A DNA stretch of 64,000 nucleotides from Holdemanella sp. MSK.7.32. GTDB lineage: Bacteria > Bacillota_I > Bacilli_A > Erysipelotrichales > Erysipelotrichaceae. Made by a program: the position numbers and the translations under genes. A model generated the notes under the pieces. The model was not told the origin of the DNA, did not search any database, and saw only the letters and a list, made by a program, of their open reading frames with translations. The stretch covers positions 20,694-84,693 of the forward strand of contig NZ_JANFYN010000004.1 of NCBI RefSeq assembly GCF_024460475.1. The letters run 5' to 3'. Positions 25,231-33,033 of this stretch are shown here, piece after piece. Every line of letters begins with the position of its first letter. The stretch's first letter is position 1.

Positions 25231-27201
25231 ATGAAACAGTTTGAAAAGTGGCGTAGTCTATGCATTACAGGTCTAGCTTTGGGCCTTATACTATCAATCC
25301 TGTTGTTTTTAAAGAAAGAATATATATATATGATTGCCGCTTTGATTGTATGGATTGTTTTTATCTGTGCTTTCTTTGGCTTTTGGAAATCTTTAAAAGA
25401 ACATGGAATGAAGACGGAAGTAGATATTTCAAGAGTTTTAGGTAAAGATGCCAAAGATGCTTTGAATTTTGGTGATGTGGGTATCTTAACTTATAACGAA
25501 GAATACATTGTAACTTGGGCTTCACCTTTCTTTAAAGAGAAGGGTATTACGTTGACTAATAGTAAATTAACCAGCTGGATCAGTAATATTCGTACTTTGT
25601 TTGATGACGATGTGGATATGGTTATTGGAAAATCGGAAGGTCGAATTTACGAAATCACGAGAAAAAGAGATGCTCAAATTTTATATGTGAAAGATATTAC
25701 AGATTACTATAATATGCGTCAGCAGTATTTGGACAATGAAATAGTGATTGGGTTGTTGCAGCTAGATAACTATATGGAATATCAGTCTTATGAAAATGAA
25801 GAAATCATGGCCCAAATCAATACACATTTAAGAGCTGCTTTAGTAACGTGGGCTAAAGATAATAAGATGTTTGTTAGACGTTTACGTTCAGATCGTTTTT
25901 TGGTGATTTTGAATAAAGAAATCTTAACGGAAGTACGGAAGCAGAATTTTACTATTTTACAACTTATTAAGGATGAGGCAAATAAATTAGATGTTTCAAT
26001 TACGTTAAGTATGGCTTTTGCGTATGGATCAAATGATTTTACGGTACTCGATGATATGGTCAATGAATTGATTGAACTTGCACAAAGTCGTGGTGGAGAT
26101 CAGGCGGCTATTCGTTCAAGTGGAGGAACGGTTCAATTTGTGGGTGGAAACTCAGAAACAAGTTCAACACGTTCTAAAGTTCGTGTACGCATTATGGCAC
26201 AATCTATTCAAGAAGCTATTATGGAATCGAATCGTGTCTATATTGCAGGGCATGTTATGAGTGATTTTGACTGTATGGGAGCATGTCTAGCTTTATCTAG
26301 CTGGGTACATGCGTTAGGCAAGGAAGTATTTATTGTTTTAAAGGATGTTCCTAGGGATGAGCAGCTTCAAGAAATGATGAATTCATTTGTTACTGTCATT
26401 CAAGAAAGACATACTTTGATTACTCCAGATGAGGCGATGGATTCTATAGATTATAATAAAGATTTATTGATTATGGCTGATCATGGTATTCCTGCAATAT
26501 CAAGTGTCAAAGAATTTGTGGATCAATGCAATCGTATCCTTGTGATTGATCATCATAGACGTAGTGATGCGTTTGTTAAGAATACTTTGTTGACATATGT
26601 TGAAAGCAGTGCAAGTTCAGCGTGTGAATTAATTGTTGAATTGCTTCAAAATATTCCAAATCATATTCCTATTTATGAAATGGAAGCGACGATTATGTAT
26701 TTGGGTATTTTAGTGGATACAAATCGTTTTAAAATGCATACGGATGCCCGTACGTTTGAAGCAGCAGCTGCCTTACAAAATTGGGGAGCTAATACAAGTC
26801 GTGCTGAAAAAGCTTTGTGTGAAGACTATTTGTATTTCTCTATGAAGAATGCATTGATTCAGCAGGCAAAACCTTACTACAATCATTTTATGATTGCAGC
26901 GATTGATGATGAAACATTAGATAAGACGATGATGGCTCAGGTTTCACAAGCTTTATTATTGATTAAAGGCTGTGTTGCTAGTTTTACCATCGCAAAGGTA
27001 AAGACAAATCCGAATGCCGTTGCGGTAAGTGCTCGTAGTGATGGGTCTTATAATGTTCAAAAAATTATGGAAAAGTTAAATGGTGGTGGCCACTTTAGTG
27101 CGGCTGCTGTCGAAAGAGAAGGTGTATCCGTGCAACAGATGAAGGATATGATCTTAAATTGTATAGAGGAGGAACTTAAAAATGAAGGTAATATTGCTTA
27201 A
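25231..27201 (+). CDS. gdpP: Cyclic-di-AMP phosphodiesterase GdpP
   Basis: 656 aa membrane protein that degrades c-di-AMP, the regulator of potassium, osmotic and wall balance. In order: two membrane helices (about 10-52), a PAS-like sensor (about 60-150), a degenerate GGDEF domain (SDRF in place of GGDEF), then DHH (AGHVMSDFDCMGA, VIDHHRRSD) and DHHA1 (LNGGGHFSAA) phosphodiesterase domains. ATG 25231 follows GAGGT; an in-frame earlier start at 25168 lies within yybS and has no ribosome site. The 3' end overlaps rplI by 20 bases. Confidence 0.96.
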   Translation: MKQFEKWRSLCITGLALGLILSILLFLKKEYIYMIAALIVWIVFICAFFGFWKSLKEHGMKTEVDISRVLGKDAKDALNFGDVGILTYNEEYIVTWASPFFKEKGITLTNSKLTSWISNIRTLFDDDVDMVIGKSEGRIYEITRKRDAQILYVKDITDYYNMRQQYLDNEIVIGLLQLDNYMEYQSYENEEIMAQINTHLRAALVTWAKDNKMFVRRLRSDRFLVILNKEILTEVRKQNFTILQLIKDEANKLDVSITLSMAFAYGSNDFTVLDDMVNELIELAQSRGGDQAAIRSSGGTVQFVGGNSETSSTRSKVRVRIMAQSIQEAIMESNRVYIAGHVMSDFDCMGACLALSSWVHALGKEVFIVLKDVPRDEQLQEMMNSFVTVIQERHTLITPDEAMDSIDYNKDLLIMADHGIPAISSVKEFVDQCNRILVIDHHRRSDAFVKNTLLTYVESSASSACELIVELLQNIPNHIPIYEMEATIMYLGILVDTNRFKMHTDARTFEAAAALQNWGANTSRAEKALCEDYLYFSMKNALIQQAKPYYNHFMIAAIDDETLDKTMMAQVSQALLLIKGCVASFTIAKVKTNPNAVAVSARSDGSYNVQKIMEKLNGGGHFSAAAVEREGVSVQQMKDMILNCIEEELKNEGNIA

Positions 27202-27631
27202 AGATATTCGTAAATTAGGAAAGAAAGATGATGTAGTTGAGGTAAGTGATGGCTACGCAAGAAATTTCTTATTTAAGAATAAATCGGCGATTGCGTATAC
27301 AAAGGGTTCTGCCAAAGTTTTAGATAAACAAATGGAAGAAAGAGCTGAACATGAGGCTGAGTTAAAAAAAGAAGCTGAAGCTTTGAGCGAAACTTTAAAG
27401 GGTATTACTTTAGAGTTTACTTTGAGTACAGGTAAAAATGGAGCTACTTTTGGTTCTGTTTCTAGTAAACAAATTGTGGAAGCTTTATCTAAAAAAGGGA
27501 TTCGTGTAGATAAAAGAAAACTTCAATTGGAACAATCTATCGCATCTTTAGGTGTGACTCGTGTTCCTGTGGATTTATATCGTGGACAAGTGATTGGTGA
27601 AATTGTTGTTCATGTAAGTGAAAAGGCATAA
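27182..27631 (+). CDS. rplI: 50S ribosomal protein L9
   Basis: 149 aa. MKVILLKDIRKLGKKDDVVEVSDGYARNFL is the standard L9 N-terminal domain, followed by the long connecting helix and the C-terminal RNA-binding domain. The start overlaps gdpP, and GGAGGA lies inside the gdpP coding end. Synteny gdpP-rplI-helicase is the same as in B. subtilis. Confidence 0.98.
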   Translation: MKVILLKDIRKLGKKDDVVEVSDGYARNFLFKNKSAIAYTKGSAKVLDKQMEERAEHEAELKKEAEALSETLKGITLEFTLSTGKNGATFGSVSSKQIVEALSKKGIRVDKRKLQLEQSIASLGVTRVPVDLYRGQVIGEIVVHVSEKA

Positions 27632-27632
27632 T

Positions 27633-28979
27633 ATGTCGCGTGAAATGCCTAACGCAGTTTCCTTAGAACAATCAGTGCTTGGCTCTTTGATGGTATATCC
27701 TAAAGTCATTCAAGATTGTCAGGAACTCGATCTACATGCAGAAGAATTTTATTTGCCTTCTCATCAGCAGATTTATCAGGCTATCTGTACAATTCATGAA
27801 AATGGTCAGCCTATTGATATGAATACGGTGGTCAATCGTTTACAGGAAACAGATCAGTTAGAGTCTAGTCAAGGAGCAGATTATATTATTCGTTTGGCAG
27901 ACTCAGCTATTTCGAGTGCAACATCAAGATCTTATATTGAAACGATCAAAAACAAGGCACAGCTAAGAAGGTTGATTTATGTTGCGGATAAAATTAGTGA
28001 AGAAGGCTATTCATCTGGCGAAGATATTGATACAGTTTTAGATGATGCGGAACGTTTAGTTATGGATGTAACTAGACATCGTAGGGGAAGCGAATTTGAA
28101 TCAAGTGAAGAAATCGTTACTCGTGTCATTAATGAATTAAAAGAGCTTCGTACGATGAAAGGTGTAACTGGAATTGAAACGGGTTATGTCTTATTGGATC
28201 GTATGACGAATGGTTTTCAGCGAGGCGATTTAATTATTCTTGCAGCTCGTCCTGCCATGGGAAAGAGTGCCTTGGCTTTAAATTTTGCAGCTCAAGTTGC
28301 GAAACGTAATGAAGGAGCTGTTGCGATATTTTCACTGGAAATGCCTAGTGATTCGATGATGAAGCGTTTAATGAGTTCGGAATCTCAGGTATATTCGGAT
28401 AAGCTTCGTAGTGGTAAATTGACAAATGAAGAAATGTCTCGTTTATATGAGGCAGGTTCACATTTGAGTGAAAGAAAGATTTATATTGATGACACAAGTA
28501 GTATCAAGGTATCTCAGATTTTCTCGAAGTGTCGTAAATTAAAGAGTGAAAATGGCTCTATTTCTTTAGTTGTAATTGACTACTTGCAGCTGATTACGGG
28601 AACACGTGCAGATTCTCGTCAACAAGAGGTTAGTGATATTTCGCGTAATTTAAAAATTTTGGCAAAAGAAATGGAATGTCCAGTTATTGCGCTTTCTCAG
28701 CTTTCTCGTAAGGTTGAAGAAAGAACGGATCATGAACCGCAATTGTCCGATTTACGTGAGTCTGGATCAATCGAGCAGGATGCCGATATCGTAATGTTTC
28801 TATATCGTAGTAATTATTATGATAAAGATAAGGAATCACAAGAAGAAACAGAAGTTGTTGATTTATCTTTGGCAAAACATCGTAATGGTGGTATTGGAAA
28901 GATTCAATTGGCTTTTGAAAAGAATATATCTCGTTTTACAAATTTAGAAGCCTCTGGAGATGATATTTATGCGCATTGA
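27633..28979 (+). CDS. Replicative DNA helicase (DnaB family; DnaC in Bacillus naming)
   Basis: 448 aa hexameric 5'-3' helicase. The N-terminal domain (PNAVSLEQSVLGSLM), Walker A ARPAMGKSALAL, Walker B LVVIDYLQLI and the SQLSRKVEERTDHEP..SDLRESGSIEQDAD motifs are all present. No intein is seen. It is loaded by DnaI (4887) with the DnaB-type initiation protein (3754), so both halves of the loading machinery are in this window. ATG 27633 follows rplI by one base; the in-frame GTG at 27618 lacks a better ribosome site. It overlaps walJ by 11 bases. Confidence 0.97.
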   Translation: MSREMPNAVSLEQSVLGSLMVYPKVIQDCQELDLHAEEFYLPSHQQIYQAICTIHENGQPIDMNTVVNRLQETDQLESSQGADYIIRLADSAISSATSRSYIETIKNKAQLRRLIYVADKISEEGYSSGEDIDTVLDDAERLVMDVTRHRRGSEFESSEEIVTRVINELKELRTMKGVTGIETGYVLLDRMTNGFQRGDLIILAARPAMGKSALALNFAAQVAKRNEGAVAIFSLEMPSDSMMKRLMSSESQVYSDKLRSGKLTNEEMSRLYEAGSHLSERKIYIDDTSSIKVSQIFSKCRKLKSENGSISLVVIDYLQLITGTRADSRQQEVSDISRNLKILAKEMECPVIALSQLSRKVEERTDHEPQLSDLRESGSIEQDADIVMFLYRSNYYDKDKESQEETEVVDLSLAKHRNGGIGKIQLAFEKNISRFTNLEASGDDIYAH

Positions 28980-29709
28980 TTTATTGTGTAGTGGCTCAAA
29001 AGGCAACAGTTGTTTGATTCGTCATGACGATACGCAATTGTTGATTGATTGTGGTTCAACAAAAAAGTATTTGATGGAAAGCTTTAAAAAGGTTGGAGCT
29101 TGTGTTGATGATACAAATGGTGTCTTGATTAGTCATGCTCATTCGGATCATGTTTCGCAGTTAAAGCATTTTAAGCATTTGGATGTGTATTCTTATTGTG
29201 ATTTAAAGGATGCGTTAGGTAAACATGATGTAGTACCGAATCAAAAGTTGATTATCAAAGATTTGAGCATTCAATTTCTAGGTTTGTCTCATGATTCGCC
29301 ACATACAATTGGTTTTGTGGTAGAGTCGGATAAAGAAAAACTTGTGTATGTAACAGATACAGGTTATGTACCCAATCAAATCAAACCGTATATTGCGAAT
29401 GCAGACCATTATATCTTTGAAAGCAATCACGATGTGGATCGTTTGATGCATACAAAGCGTCCGATGTTTTTAAAGCAGCGTATTTTGAGTGATAATGGGC
29501 ATTTGAATAATGAAGATTCAAGTTTAAATTTAACTTCCTTGATCAATGCGAAGACAAAAAATATTGTTCTTGCGCATTTGAGTGAAGAGGCGAATACGCA
29601 AGATCTAGCATTGGATACATTTTCGAATGTACTATTACGAAAGGACTTACATCCTTCTGGAATTGATGTAAGAGCGGCAAAGCAGTTTGAAATTTTGACA
29701 ATTGAGTAG
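28969..29709 (+). CDS. walJ: Metallo-beta-lactamase fold exonuclease-like protein WalJ/YycJ
   Basis: 246 aa. Metal-binding motif SHAHSDH, then VTDTGYV, a GHLNN motif and a late AHLSEEAN. In B. subtilis the gene closes the walRKHIJ operon and the protein is linked to DNA mismatch repair or replication-division coordination. Here no walRK genes lie between the helicase and walJ. ATG 28969 was chosen (GGAG nine bases upstream) over ATG 28960. A hairpin follows. Confidence 0.9.
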   Translation: MRIDLLCSGSKGNSCLIRHDDTQLLIDCGSTKKYLMESFKKVGACVDDTNGVLISHAHSDHVSQLKHFKHLDVYSYCDLKDALGKHDVVPNQKLIIKDLSIQFLGLSHDSPHTIGFVVESDKEKLVYVTDTGYVPNQIKPYIANADHYIFESNHDVDRLMHTKRPMFLKQRILSDNGHLNNEDSSLNLTSLINAKTKNIVLAHLSEEANTQDLALDTFSNVLLRKDLHPSGIDVRAAKQFEILTIE

Positions 29710-29751
29710 AATTGTTTACTGATTAAAAAATTGAATATCTATATAATTAAG

Positions 29752-29795
29752 CACTGGAAGATTTGGGGAAAACCCTTTCTTTCAGTGTTTTCTAT
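29752..29795 (+). terminator. Hairpin terminator after walJ
   Basis: CACTG (29753-29757) pairs with CAGTG (29783-29787); inside this an AAGA/TCTT part and a GGG-AAAA-CCC core stack further. TTTTCT follows. It is most simply the walJ terminator; attenuation of upp cannot be excluded. Confidence 0.65.
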
Positions 29796-29807
29796 TATGG
29801 ACAAGGA

Positions 29808-29816
29808 TGGTATAAT
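29808..29816 (+). promoter_or_regulatory. Extended -10 promoter of upp (and possibly the atp operon)
   Basis: TGGTATAAT, a TGn-extended perfect -10 box, 26 bases before the upp ATG; AAAGGTAGGT ribosome site follows. Confidence 0.6.
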
Positions 29817-29842
29817 TATGGCTATAAAGGTAGGTAATTTAA

Positions 29843-30463
29843 ATGTTAAAAGTTATTGATCATCCGTTGATTAAGCATAAATTAACAGTTATGCGAAAAA
29901 AAGAAACGGGAACGAAAGATTTTCGTCAAAATTTAGATGAAATTGGAGGATTAATGGTTTATGAAATCACTCGTGATTTGCCTTTGAAACCAATTGAAAT
30001 CGAAACACCAATTTGTCAGTACACAGGTTATGAATTGGCTAAAAAAGTCGTGATTGTGCCAATTTTACGTGCTGGACTAGGTATGGTAAATGGAATTCAG
30101 GATTTGATTCCAACCGCAAAGATTGCACATGTTGGTATGTATCGTGATGAAGAAACGCTAGAGCCACATACTTATTTTGAAAAATATCCAAAGAACTTAG
30201 AAGATGCGATCACAATCGTTGTGGATCCAATGTTGGCAACTGGTGGTTCAAGTGTAGCAGCAATCGATATGGTTAAGAAGCAAGGGGCTACAAATGTGAA
30301 GTTGGTTTGTTTGGTTGGTGCACCTGAAGGTGTTAAAGCAGTTGAAAAAGCACATCCAGATGTAGATATTTACTTAGCTTCATTAGATGACCATTTAAAT
30401 GAACATGGATATATTGTTCCTGGTTTAGGAGATGCTGGAGATCGTATTTTCGGTACGAAGTAA
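29843..30463 (+). CDS. upp: Uracil phosphoribosyltransferase
   Basis: 206 aa pyrimidine-salvage enzyme that makes UMP from uracil and PRPP. The PRPP-binding loop VVDPMLATGGSS and the C-terminal uracil-binding region HGYIVPGLGDAGDRIFGT are intact. The gene lies just upstream of the ATP synthase genes as in B. subtilis. Only three bases separate its stop from atpZ, so the atp operon may be read from the upp promoter. Confidence 0.98.
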   Translation: MLKVIDHPLIKHKLTVMRKKETGTKDFRQNLDEIGGLMVYEITRDLPLKPIEIETPICQYTGYELAKKVVIVPILRAGLGMVNGIQDLIPTAKIAHVGMYRDEETLEPHTYFEKYPKNLEDAITIVVDPMLATGGSSVAAIDMVKKQGATNVKLVCLVGAPEGVKAVEKAHPDVDIYLASLDDHLNEHGYIVPGLGDAGDRIFGTK

Positions 30464-30466
30464 TTG

Positions 30467-30634
30467 ATGAAACCTTATGCTTTTTCGGGAATGTTATGCA
30501 CAAGCATGCTCATATTTGGACTTATTGGTTATAATATTGATGGCTGGTTACATACTACGCCTTTATTTGTGATTGTAGGTTTAATGTACAGCATTATTGG
30601 TAGTATTATTTTATTAATAAAAAAATCGAGGTAA
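30467..30634 (+). CDS. atpZ: AtpZ-like small F-ATPase-associated membrane protein
   Basis: Short gene of 55 codons, easily missed. Two hydrophobic helices (about 5-21 and 33-51) are separated by GYNIDGWLHTTPL, which matches the G-Y-x-x-D-x-x-x-x-T-x-P hairpin signature of AtpZ (ATPase_gene1 family). AtpZ with AtpI has been linked to divalent cation transport and to assembly of the rotor ring. Its position directly before atpI and after upp is the one expected. ATG 30467 has only a weak ribosome site, so coupling to upp is probable; an adjacent in-frame TTG at 30464 is an alternative start. It ends four bases before atpI. Confidence 0.82.
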   Translation: MKPYAFSGMLCTSMLIFGLIGYNIDGWLHTTPLFVIVGLMYSIIGSIILLIKKSR

Positions 30635-30638
30635 AGCA

Positions 30639-31007
30639 ATGCAGCAAATGAATAAAAAAATAGTAAAGTATACTTTGATATTTAGTTTATTTTGCTCTTT
30701 GGTTTGTGCAGTTATTTTTCATTCTCAAATGATTCAAGTATTTATAGCGGTTTGGATAGGTTGCCTTACAGGCTTAGTGGGGTATCGTAAGATTGTTCAA
30801 ATGGCTTTAAATATTCCAACAGATGAAATAGCTGGAAAAAAGATAGGTACACAAGAATACATGAAAAGATATCTTATGTATGGTCTAGTTTTAGTTATTT
30901 GTCAATTAATGGAGTTGCCAATTTTGGCAGTTCTTGTTGGGCTTATGTGCAATAAAGGAGCTATTCTTTTATATGCACTAAAAGAAAAGGAGGATTTCCA
31001 TGAGTGA
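30639..31007 (+). CDS. atpI: ATP synthase protein I
   Basis: 122 aa with four hydrophobic segments. The N-terminal pair and the later pair, with position before atpB, fit AtpI, the chaperone-like factor for c-ring assembly. Sequence conservation in this family is low, so the call leans on context. CGAGGTAAA precedes ATG 30639. The end overlaps atpB by eight bases. Confidence 0.82.
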   Translation: MQQMNKKIVKYTLIFSLFCSLVCAVIFHSQMIQVFIAVWIGCLTGLVGYRKIVQMALNIPTDEIAGKKIGTQEYMKRYLMYGLVLVICQLMELPILAVLVGLMCNKGAILLYALKEKEDFHE

Positions 31008-31707
31008 TGTAAGTGCAATTATCATTCACATTGGAAAGTTCTCTTTACAGATTCAACAATCTATTCTTGTATGGCTTGGAATTTGTGTTTTCTTTGCGTT
31101 TTTCTTCTACTTTGCGGGGAAGAAAATTGAAAAACAAGATCCTTCAAAAGCTAGTAAAGGGATTGTGTATATTTGTGAGGAGATCTACAACTTAGTGCTT
31201 TACGTAATTAAAGATAACTTAAGGGAAACTACAAAGAAATATATTCCTATGTTTGGCACTTTGATTGTGATGATGATTGTAAGTAACTTGATTGGTTTGA
31301 TTGGGCTTCAAAATCCAACGAGCAATGTAAGTTTTAATGCGACATTGGCTGTCACAATGTGGTTGATGATCCAAGGTAATGGTATTAAAAAAGGTGGATT
31401 ATTAGCACGAATGAAAGAGTTGACAGAGCCGATGTTCTTGTTGACACCATTGAATGTCATAGGAGAGTTGGCGTTGCCTATCTCATTAACAATGCGTTTA
31501 TTTGGTAATATTTTGGCAGGATATATCATTTCTATGTTGGTGTATACATTGATTAAAATGTTGATGCCAATAGGATTGTTAGGATTATTAGTAACACCAT
31601 TTTTGCATATGTATTTTGATATATTCTCAGGTGTAATTCAGACATATATCTTCTTTACACTAAGCTCGTTCTTCTTAGGACAGCAAGTGGCGATTCAAGA
31701 AGATTAA
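31000..31707 (+). CDS. atpB: ATP synthase F0 subunit a
   Basis: 235 aa stator subunit holding the ion half-channels. The essential Arg lies in LTMRLFGNILAG, and LTPLNVIGELALPISL precedes it, as in the family. About five to six membrane helices. AAGGAGG lies before the ATG inside the end of atpI. Confidence 0.97.
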   Translation: MSDVSAIIIHIGKFSLQIQQSILVWLGICVFFAFFFYFAGKKIEKQDPSKASKGIVYICEEIYNLVLYVIKDNLRETTKKYIPMFGTLIVMMIVSNLIGLIGLQNPTSNVSFNATLAVTMWLMIQGNGIKKGGLLARMKELTEPMFLLTPLNVIGELALPISLTMRLFGNILAGYIISMLVYTLIKMLMPIGLLGLLVTPFLHMYFDIFSGVIQTYIFFTLSSFFLGQQVAIQED

Positions 31708-31726
31708 TAAATAGGAGGAAAATAAA

Positions 31727-31969
31727 ATGTTTAATGAATTTTTCGTACGTGGTATGGCTTGCTTAGGTGCAGGTATTGCGATGATTGCTGGTTTAGGTCC
31801 TGGTATTGGTCAGGGTATTGCAGCTAGTAAAGGTGCAGAAAGCGTTGGTCGTAACCCAGATGCAGCAAGTAAAATTCAATCTATCATGGTATTAGGTATC
31901 GCCTTAGCCGAAACAACAGGTATCTATGCTTTGATCATTGCGATTTTATTGATTTTCATTAAAGGTTAA
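31727..31969 (+). CDS. atpE: ATP synthase F0 subunit c, with sodium-type binding residues
   Basis: 80 aa hairpin that forms the rotor ring. The loop RNPDA contacts gamma/epsilon. The ion site has Glu62 in helix 2. Gln29, Thr63, Thr64 and Tyr67 stand at the spacing of Gln32, Ser66, Thr67 and Tyr70 of the Na+-translocating Ilyobacter/Propionigenium c subunit, with Thr replacing Ser. Proton-type c subunits usually lack Gln in helix 1 and the hydroxyl next to the acid. This supports, but does not prove, Na+ coupling. GGAGGAAAA ribosome site. Confidence 0.97.
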   Translation: MFNEFFVRGMACLGAGIAMIAGLGPGIGQGIAASKGAESVGRNPDAASKIQSIMVLGIALAETTGIYALIIAILLIFIKG

Positions 31970-31987
31970 TGATTAGGAGAATCGGTA

Positions 31988-32503
31988 ATGATTGACTTTA
32001 ATATTGACAATTATTTGCGAATTTCATTGACCGATGTTGTTTTAGTTTGTATTTCTACTTTTTTGATTGTAATGTTTGCCAAAAAATTCTTTTGGGAAAA
32101 ATTACTAACATTAATTCAAAAACGACAAGATTTAATTCAAGAAAATATCGATTCTTCAGTAGCTATTAAAAAGCAGGCTGAAGATGTCAAAGAACAGTAT
32201 GATGAAAAATTGCGTAATGTATCGCAAGAAGCTCATACCATTCTTGTTTCAGCTAGAGCACATGCGGATCAAGAAAAACAGCAGATTATAAAAGAAGCAA
32301 ATGACGAAGCTTTGCGTATTAAGAAAAACGCAAATGAAGATATCGAACGTCAGAAGCGTGACGCTCAAAAAGAAATGAAAAAAGCAATTAGCGATGTTGC
32401 ATTAAGCGCAGCTAGTCAGTTGATTAAAAAAGAAATGGATGAAGAAACACAGAAGCAGTTTGTGGAAGATTTTATTGAACAGGCAGGCGATAAACAATGG
32501 TAG
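31988..32503 (+). CDS. atpF: ATP synthase F0 subunit b
   Basis: 171 aa. One N-terminal membrane helix (about 14-30) is followed by a long charged coiled coil rich in Lys, Glu, Gln and Ala, the peripheral stalk. A single copy, so a homodimeric stalk. It overlaps atpH by seven bases. Confidence 0.95.
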   Translation: MIDFNIDNYLRISLTDVVLVCISTFLIVMFAKKFFWEKLLTLIQKRQDLIQENIDSSVAIKKQAEDVKEQYDEKLRNVSQEAHTILVSARAHADQEKQQIIKEANDEALRIKKNANEDIERQKRDAQKEMKKAISDVALSAASQLIKKEMDEETQKQFVEDFIEQAGDKQW

Positions 32504-33024
32504 ATTACACGCCTTATGCCCAGGCTCTATTTGAATTAGCACAAGATTCAAAGCAAGAAATGGCTTGGATGTCAGAGCTAAAGCAAGTAGCGCAAGTGAT
32601 TACTTCAGTACCAGAATTAAGCAAGATTCTAGCACATCCAAGTATTCCTCGAGTAAAGAAAAAGGAAATCATCCAAACAGCTTTCGAATCCGAATTAGAT
32701 ACAACTGTATTTCGTTTCTTGCTTGTGTTAAATGAGCATAATGAACTTTCTCATCTTGATAAAATCAGTGATGCGTATGAAGAGTGTTATCGAAAGAAAC
32801 ATAGAATTGAAATCGTCAAAGTAACGAGTGCATCAAAACTAGATGAAGATCAATTATCAAGATTGAAAGAGATGTTAGAGAAAAAAATGAATAAGACACT
32901 TGAACTTGAAGTACAAGTGGATCCATCTTTGATTGCAGGTATTAAAGTACAGGCAAATGATTTAGTGATGGATAATACGGTCATTGCGAAGATTGACGCA
33001 ATGAAGGAAGCAATTAATAGATAA
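32497..33024 (+). CDS. atpH: ATP synthase F1 subunit delta
   Basis: 175 aa. Begins VDYTPYAQALFELAQD, typical of the N-terminal helical bundle of delta/OSCP; the C-terminal region has the VDPSLIAGIKVQANDLVMD motif. It ties the b stalk to the alpha subunits. Confidence 0.96.
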   Translation: MVDYTPYAQALFELAQDSKQEMAWMSELKQVAQVITSVPELSKILAHPSIPRVKKKEIIQTAFESELDTTVFRFLLVLNEHNELSHLDKISDAYEECYRKKHRIEIVKVTSASKLDEDQLSRLKEMLEKKMNKTLELEVQVDPSLIAGIKVQANDLVMDNTVIAKIDAMKEAINR

Positions 33025-33033
33025 GCAGGTGAT

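Noticed and set aside
29742..29795. Possible riboswitch or short RNA before upp (TATAAT at 29742 followed by the hairpin)
   Set aside because: No known riboswitch consensus fits; the hairpin is explained as the walJ terminator and a better extended -10 box lies at 29808.
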